A DNA stretch of 64,000 bases, from positions 3,706,872 to 3,770,871 of the forward strand of contig JAKOON010000028.1 in NCBI GenBank assembly GCA_022577435.1, read 5' to 3'. The DNA is from Embiotoca jacksoni (lineage: Eukaryota > Chordata > Actinopteri > Embiotocidae). The notes below the pieces were generated by a model. The model was not told the DNA's origin. It did no database searches and was given only the letters and a program-made list of their open reading frames with translations. The translations under genes and the position numbers were made by a program. Position 1 is the stretch's first letter, and each line of letters begins with the position of its first letter. This document shows positions 58,407-64,000 of this stretch, in pieces.

Positions 58407-59489
58407 GTGAGAACTTTCATTGATTCGCCTCACCAGCAGATTATTTATTTTTTTATTTTTTTTATGGTGGTTTAATTTATATATTGGAATGGAAGTCTTT
58501 TTGGGGAGTGGGGGAGGGGGCGGTGGGTGCTGAGTTCCAGCTTTAATTGAATTGCCTGTTCCAAAATTGAATCATGTGATCCGGAATTTGTAAATTCGCG
58601 CTTCCTTGGGTAGAAAAATTAGGTTTGCAGTTTACAAATGTGCAGTCTGCCGCGTCATGAGCTGCAGCCCATGTTGCGTATTTATAATGAGACGGTCATC
58701 AGTTGTACAAAACAAGTTTCCAGGATTTTTAACACCAGAGGCTCGATGCTGAGTGCGTTAATAAGCGCAGATTCTTAAAAGTTTGGCGAGTCGACGCGCA
58801 GTATAGTCGAACGAAATAGCTTCGCACGTTTTCCACTGCAGCTTAACCTGCTTAGAAAATGTCAGATCGCCAAGAAGCCCTTTGATATTTGGGCGCTTTT
58901 GGGTGATTGTTTTCTGTCAGAAAAGCAGTTTGCTTGGAGAGAAATGATTCCAACTGAGACGCAGACTGCAGGGTTTGGATATCTTTTGAAGTGTACAGCT
59001 GCAGCCTGATCTGCAGAGTGAGCTGAATTGGAGTACTAGGTCTCGTTATCCAGCCCCTGAAGTTCAACTGTGCCAAAATGTACAGTAGCGTGTGGGCTGC
59101 ATAGTTACTGTACGCTGCAACAAAAAAACAAACAAACAAAAAAAAAAGAGTTCAAGTCGCACTTTTCCTTCACATCTGCTCAATTCCACTGGCTTCCAAC
59201 CGCAGTGTGTTTATTTGAGAGACTTTTAATTGAATAAGTGCCATTTCTTGTAAATGCGGTAATTGTCATTTGACACCCACCTGTGAAAACACTTTGAATA
59301 TTCTCCATTAGTCTCGAATAAAGCTGAATACCATCCCTTTGTGGCATGAAATGTCGCTTTTTCAGTACAATGACAATTTACTTAGGGAATCTCCCTTAAA
59401 TAAAAAAAAAAAAAGGGAGAAGACGACATTTGTAAGCGCACCATCTCAAGCTGCTTCAGCCTAATTCACCTTCTCGTGTCCCCCCTCAG
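58407..59489 (+). other. Jagged intron 1
   Basis: Donor GTGAGAAC, acceptor TCGTGTCCCCCCTCAG. AT-rich, with T/A homopolymers near 58441-58465 and 59120-59150 and 59400-59414. No other feature is supported. Confidence 0.85.
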
Positions 59490-59813
59490 GTGTCTCAGTC
59501 CACGGGATATTTCGAGCTGCAGTTGATTTCGGTGGACAACCCCAAAGGTCAGCTGCTGAACGGCGACTGCTGCGACGCGGAGAAGAGCGCGGCGGAGGGC
59601 CACTGCGGCGCCGACGAGTGCGACACCTACTTCCGAGTGTGTTTAAAGGAATACCAAACGGAGGTCAACACTAACGGACCGTGCACCTACGGCTCGGAAA
59701 CTACTAAGGTTATCGGTGGAAATACTTTTCAGTTCAAGGGCGGCCAGAAAACCGGACAGAACCGGAACAATGACGCCGGAAAGATCATCATTCCTTTCCA
59801 GTTCGCGTGGCCG
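59490..59813 (+). CDS. jag2: Jagged-family Notch ligand, exon 2 (MNNL domain)
   Basis: 324 nt (108 codons, residues 24-131), phase 0 at both ends, between acceptor CCCCCCTCAG and donor GTGAGTAG. It encodes the N-terminal MNNL/C2-like module of Jagged/Serrate ligands, which with the DSL domain contacts Notch and can bind membranes. Diagnostic strings are TGYFELQLISVDN (residues 28-40), LLNGDCCD (45-52), DECDTYFRVCLKEYQ (65-79), GPCTYG, VIGGNTF and IIIPFQFAWP (122-131). Six cysteines lie at 50, 51, 62, 67, 74 and 88. IPFQFAWP, CGxDECDTY and a loop before it longer than in JAG1 (which ends VLPFSFAWP) favour a jag2 paralogue over jag1. Which fish copy (a or b) cannot be told. The DSL domain, EGF repeats, cysteine-rich domain and transmembrane segment lie beyond the window. 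Confidence 0.95.
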
Positions 59814-60525
59814 GTGAGTAGATTCATGGCGGAGATTCGCCCGTTTTATGTGGAAATGGTGTGAAATGTCTTGTTTTCCGATTTGTGAAAGTTGGATTTC
59901 AGATGAAAGATTGCGTAAAAGTTGCCAAAAAAAAAAAATAACACCTCTCCGGGATCAGATGTTCTGTGAGGGTGGCATTTACCAAACGTGATTCCGTTGA
60001 CAATCTTTGTGTTTTAAGTGGGATTAGTTTGGATGTATTGGTGATGGTGCAGCCTTAAATCAGTAGTCCTGTAGTGCCAAGTGTAATCTGGCACAAGAAG
60101 GCGCTTGTTGTCGTCTGAGTCTCCGCGTGCCACTCATTCTTTCCATCCGCCTGTTTGTTTGGTAACTTTTGGCATCCCTGCATCATCAGTCAGCTCGTTG
60201 TGGACATCATGTCATTCTCTGGGAGCTCTTCGGTGAATATCTGTGCGTTTCTGCCTGAAGCCGAAGCCCCCCCCCGAGCGCGCATGACGCATGCCTTTTA
60301 CGCACAGCTGTGGTGCAGTTATGTCTCGGTTTGATGAGTTACCCAACAACTCGCTGTTTTGTGTGCCTTCAGTGTTTGAGAGAAGTTGGAGGGGGTGTCG
60401 TGTCAGTGTTCGGAGGAGGGGGGAGGGCAAGTCAGTGCTGATCAAGAAGTGGCAGGTAATTTATTGTCTAATCCAAACAGGGAGCGAAACAAAACCTGCT
60501 CCTTGCTCCTTATTTGGAGGCCCAG

Positions 60526-60533
60526 CGTGGGAA
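60526..60533 (+). promoter_or_regulatory. CSL (RBPJ)-like site in intron 2
   Basis: CGTGGGAA, the high-affinity consensus for the Notch-pathway DNA-binding protein. An 8-mer is expected by chance about once per 30 kb counting both strands, so the evidence is weak. Confidence 0.25.
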
Positions 60534-61455
60534 CCTGCATCAGGGCTGGCAGTCAGAGCTTTATGAAAACTGCTGTTACACCCACAGATCTGGATCAGGG
60601 AGGTTTTTAATGGTCAGAGTGGAGCGTCACAGGCTTGATTCCCACAACAGCTGAGTGAGCTGTCAAAATATTCCTCATAGTCATAGTGCCTCAAACTGTT
60701 GAGGGAAGTGAAAGTAGATCATAGTGACAAACACATTTAATAATTTGCTCAAATCATTTATGCTGAAGATCTCTCAGCTCATCTCATTTTTAGACTTCTT
60801 TCAAGATACTGACAGGAATTTTTTTGAAATATGTTGATTTTTTTTCCCCTGTGGAATTTTTTTGGGGGGGATTTGTTTAAGAAAATGAGACATTTAGGAT
60901 TAAATGATCATAGAAAATGATTTCATGACTTGGAAGTCTTTGCGGTTTATTTTTGTAAAAAACATTCGGAATATTTCCCAGAATCGCCTTCAAACGTGAG
61001 GATTTGTTGTTTTTCGGTGTCTTATTAAACTCGAGTATGAAAAATGGTTGGAATATGCCGCAAATCTGCAGAGTTCATTGGAAAATCTTTCAGTCATTGA
61101 ACTGCTCGGATCATTACAGCTATATTTACTTGAAAGCCCCGAGAGCCCGTCCGTGTGTTCATGTCACAACGTACATATCGGGTGCTTTGTGTGCTCGGCT
61201 GGCTACGTGACCTCTCCATTCATCACTCCCCATGGTCAGCTGTCAGCGGAGGGGAAGATGGAAGTAGTAAGTTGGGGCCCTGCGGGCGGATACGGTTACC
61301 ACTAAGTTGTGTGTGACACAGGCGGTGGATATCGGTGTCACCAACTACTCAAACAAGTGAAGATCCCCGGTCAATCTGGGCAGGGGGATGCCTTTACCTC
61401 GCCGCCTCTCAGGTTCACGCTCTGTCCGTTATTGGGTCATTGTCTCAACTCGACT

Positions 61456-61536
61456 TGTGTGTGTGTGTGTGTGTGTGTGGGGGGGGGGGGGGGCATCAGT
61501 ATTTTCCACTATATCTGCCCGGGGAGGGGGGGGGGT
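61456..61536 (+). repeat. (GT)n followed by G15 and a second G-rich run
   Basis: GT units to 61478, G15 at 61479-61493, then GGGGAGGGGGGGGGG at about 61521-61535. Confidence 0.95.
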
Positions 61537-61712
61537 GGAGGAGTGTGGGTGTGGGTGTGCGCATAAAGGAAGGAGAGTATCAGCATTCAGCAGCTTCTTC
61601 TTCTGATGAGGCTGTCGAAGGCGGAGCAGTTGAAGGCTTTAAAAAAAATAAAAAAAATAATGACATTACGCACGCCAGTGACGACAGAGCGGCCGTGCAA
61701 AGTACACGTCTG

Positions 61713-61717
<5 letters not shown>

Positions 61718-61745
<28 letters not shown>
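61718..61745 (+). repeat. G28 homopolymer
   Basis: 28 consecutive G directly before a SINE fragment, on the sense strand of the Jagged intron. Confidence 0.9.
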
Positions 61746-61858
61746 TTGTCGTCGTGCCCAAGGACACTTCTGCGTGTGGAAGGAGGAACCAGGGATTGAA
61801 CTGCCAACCCTGCAATTAGCAGACAGCCTGCTTGACCATCTGAGCCGTCGAACTGTTG
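61746..61858 (-). mobile_element. tRNA-derived SINE fragment
   Basis: On the minus strand the order is GGCTCAGATGGTCAAGCAGG (A-box-like), GCTAATTGCAGGGTTGGC, and CAGTTCAATCCCTGGTTCC, whose CAGTTCAATCC resembles the pol III B box GGTTCGANTCC. The plus strand reading GCCCAAGGACACTTCTGCGT then GTGGAAGGAGG is familiar from a very common teleost SINE-type repeat. It is not a functional tRNA: no cloverleaf acceptor pairing was found. The copy is truncated at the G28 tract. Confidence 0.7.
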
Positions 61859-62755
61859 TTGATTGTTTTTGATGAATGAATTCATCGTTCCGTCTTTAAA
61901 TTGTCCAAAACGGAGTGAAAAAAGGTTTTTTCCTGGATTCCAGATGATTTCTTTGAAAGTTTCCTTTTTTTCTCACCGACTACACGAATATTTCAATTTG
62001 CAACAGAGCAAAACAAACAAAACAAAACAAAAAAAAAAATCCTCCCATTTGAAAAGCTGTAGGCCGTGAAATGTTTTAAGCATTTTTGTTTGATGAGTGA
62101 CCTCAGTTTGGAGGGATAAAAAAAAAAAACCAAAAACAAATAAAACTGACTTTTAATCAGCTGATCATTCCAACAGTTGCAGTCAGCTTGCGTAAGAGTG
62201 AGGTTTATAAGGTCAGCGTTTATGAGTAACCTTGCTTTTGGAGGAGAAGTGAAGTTCTTCAGTGCAGCGACGTGGCCACATGCTCAGGTGGAGCAGCCTC
62301 ATCCATCTTATTCGGAAATCTATCGTCACCCGTCTCGAACCACTTAACTGTGCTGCGGTGACCAGATGACATCAGTTTCAAAATGTAAATCTTTGTCCCA
62401 CTTGGTTGGTTTAATTGGAACGAACCCGAGGAGCTCGGTATTTTCCTTACAAAGCCATTGTTCCCTTTTCATCAGTGAGTTTCGGTTCATTGAGCTAAAG
62501 TCCTCCTGTTGAAAACTGTTTCTAAAACATCATTAATGGAGTCGAGGTCCACCTTATAAGCTGTTAATCAGACTTCCTCAGACAGTTTTCTCAGTTGCCG
62601 TAGAAACCGAGGAGGTCAACTTTTGAGTGCTGATGTCTTTTTGGCGCCTGCTTCCGATATCAAAACGGGGTTTTTAAAACTCCTAAACGTGCGTCGAGTG
62701 TTTGTGAAATCCGAATTTCATTTCAACGTCGCCGTTTTATAAATCGATGACTCAT

Positions 62756-62779
62756 TTTTTTTTTTTTTTTTTTTTTTTA
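62756..62779 (+). repeat. Poly(T) tract
   Basis: More than 20 T after CTCA. Confidence 0.9.
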
Positions 62780-63604
62780 TGAGTAAAACTCGTCCTCCTC
62801 CCACCGCACGCTGAAGTTTTGCAGTCTGGCTGGGCAACAGACAGACTGTTCGCCAATCGCTAACAGAGCGTGTTTTGTCTGAGGCCGTGGCCTGTAGCCT
62901 CTGGTGCTGCTATAGTGGACTCCCTCGGTCGGCCCCCGCTATCTGGGCCACTGGTCCTGACACGAATTAGCTGCACAAAAAAAAAAAAAAAAAAAAAAGG
63001 ACTTTGTTCTGGCCCTCTCACCGATCATTTCCCCTTCATGTTAACCCCCCCCCCTCTGGCTGTTTGGGTCTTTAGTGGCGTGCTTTTTCATGACAGACAA
63101 GGGGGTGGAGGGGGGGTGGGGGTCTGGACTGGCTGATGGAACGAGGGGAAGGAGTGATGATGGGACAGAGAGAGGACACAGCCCCTCTTTCAAAATAAAA
63201 AAATAAATAAAAAAAACTCCACCCAGTTTCCTTGTGAGGTTTCTGTCACGAGGAAAGTGTATTTTTAGGACTCTTGAGATACCGCTCTTTTCTTGTCTTT
63301 TTTTTTTTTTTTACAGCAGTGCAAAAACAAGCATTTACTCCTTCTCCTCTTCCTCCTCTCTTACCCCCCCCCCCCACCCCCACCCTCCACACACACCTCC
63401 CTGGCCCTCCATCTCCTTCTCCCTCTCTCCTTATGGGGGTATTTTTAGAGCTGCTGTCCTCCCCTCACCCCTCTCTGTGAGTGAATCAAGGATCAAGGGT
63501 GCGTACTCCTTCAGTTTCATAGCTCCCCCCTCCCCACCTCCCCACCCCCTCCCCTCCAGCCTGGCAGAGCTGTGAGGACAGAGGTGGAACAGCTGTTGTT
63601 CGGA

Positions 63605-63650
63605 GACCTCCTCCCCCTCCTCCTCCCCCTCCTCCTCCTCCTCCCCCCCC
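63605..63650 (+). repeat. (CTC)n pyrimidine tract
   Basis: CCTCCCCCTCC and CTC units, pyrimidine-only, next to other C-rich tracts from 63364 onward. Confidence 0.9.
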
Positions 63651-63654
63651 CTCC

Positions 63655-63720
63655 TGCTCCTGGAATTAATGTTTTATTGAAATAGCATTAGGGAAAACAG
63701 GCTATGATTACAGCATGCCG
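63655..63720. promoter_or_regulatory. Candidate intronic conserved element
   Basis: CTGGAATTAATGTTTTATTG then AAATAGCATTAGGGAAAACA and GGCTATGATTACAGCATGCC. Balanced sequence with homeodomain-like words between two C-rich tracts; unproven. Confidence 0.25.
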
Positions 63721-64000
63721 AGCGTAAAGATCCGCTCTCTCGGAGGGAGTATCAGTGAGCAATCGCAAAGTGCAATGTTGGATGACAGCGAGTTGCCCCC
63801 CCACCCCCCACCCCCCTCTCCCCGTCACTGCCGGTTGGCTCGTTTTTTTTTTTTTTTTTTGCTTCATTTTGCCGAGTGCGTCCCTGGCGCGGTCGCACCG
63901 CTCCTCCCGTCAGGAGCTCCTCTCGGTTTTGGTGACGCTTTCACGGCTGATTAGTTTTAGGCTTAGGACGATGTGACGAAGGTGCAGGGGTCGGTGCGGT

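Larger units (their letters stand above)
59814..64000 (+). other. Jagged intron 2 (incomplete, at least 4.2 kb)
   Basis: The next exon should begin with a peptide like RSYTLxVEAWD. I searched this stretch by eye and did not find it, so intron 2 runs past the window end. Contents: a CSL-like site (60526), (GT)n plus G tracts (61456-61536, 61718-61745), a SINE fragment (61746-61858), T22 near 62756-62779, A20 near 62978-62998, many C tracts at 63.0-63.8 kb and a possible conserved element at 63655-63720. Confidence 0.75.

Noticed and set aside
59490..59864. Reading exon 2 as an open frame continuing to 59864
   Set aside because: A consensus donor GTGAGTAG follows FAWP exactly where vertebrate Jagged genes splice; the downstream residues do not match the family.
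61746..61858. Possible tRNA gene on the minus strand
   Set aside because: A- and B-box-like words are present but no acceptor stem or anticodon arm pairs; it fits a SINE relic.
59814..64000. Search for Jagged exon 3 (peptide like RSYTLxVEAWD)
   Set aside because: No matching sequence with splice sites was found by eye, so exon 3 is taken to lie beyond the window.

Overview
The window is vertebrate nuclear DNA, almost certainly from a teleost fish of percomorph type. It has one recognisable protein-coding gene with GT-AG introns, many long (CA)n/(TG)n tracts and homopolymers, and a repeat population familiar from fish genomes: an L2-type LINE, a hAT-like MITE, a mariner relic, tRNA-like SINE fragments and the dispersed repeat whose core reads GCTTTTATCCAAAGCGACTT. 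Nothing bacterial, no CRISPR array and no rRNA or true tRNA gene was seen.

Layout. 1-57.5 kb is a gene-poor upstream domain. Between 0 and 13.3 kb lie most of the old repeats: dispersed repeat A copy 1, an inverted-repeat element, a hAT MITE, an L2 relic and the KAAGCGACTT-type repeat. 13-38 kb is mostly AT-moderate single-copy sequence with microsatellites, two strong CTCF-like motifs and a second copy of repeat A. 38.2-46.2 kb is a broad GC/CpG-rich zone. It holds a degenerate mariner transposase piece and a compact promoter-like cluster (CRE-like, E-box, YY1) over a 36-codon ORF. 47.2-54.6 kb holds repeat A copy 3 and a ~0.7 kb segmental duplication (two direct copies ~1.9 kb apart) that differ by a 38-bp micro-inversion.

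The one confident gene starts at 58,338 on the + strand. It is the 5' end of a Notch ligand of the Jagged/Serrate family, probably a jag2 paralogue. Exon 1 encodes the start and signal peptide, and exon 2 encodes most of the N-terminal MNNL domain up to the FAWP motif. Both exons are phase 0 at their shared junction and have good splice sites. Exon 3 was not found before the end of the window, so intron 2 is at least 4.2 kb. The promoter region (57.9-58.3 kb) has a GC box, an E2F-like site and an inverted CCAAT box. The 5' leader has two upstream ORFs, one overlapping the main start.

Three weak minus-strand exon candidates (1-50, 11,474-11,658 and 56,022-56,115) have compatible phases. They are reported only as a testable possibility. 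The most unusual observations are repeat A, which carries CTCF-like and RFX X-box-like motifs, the micro-inversion inside the duplicated block, and the promoter-like cluster at 42.9 kb.
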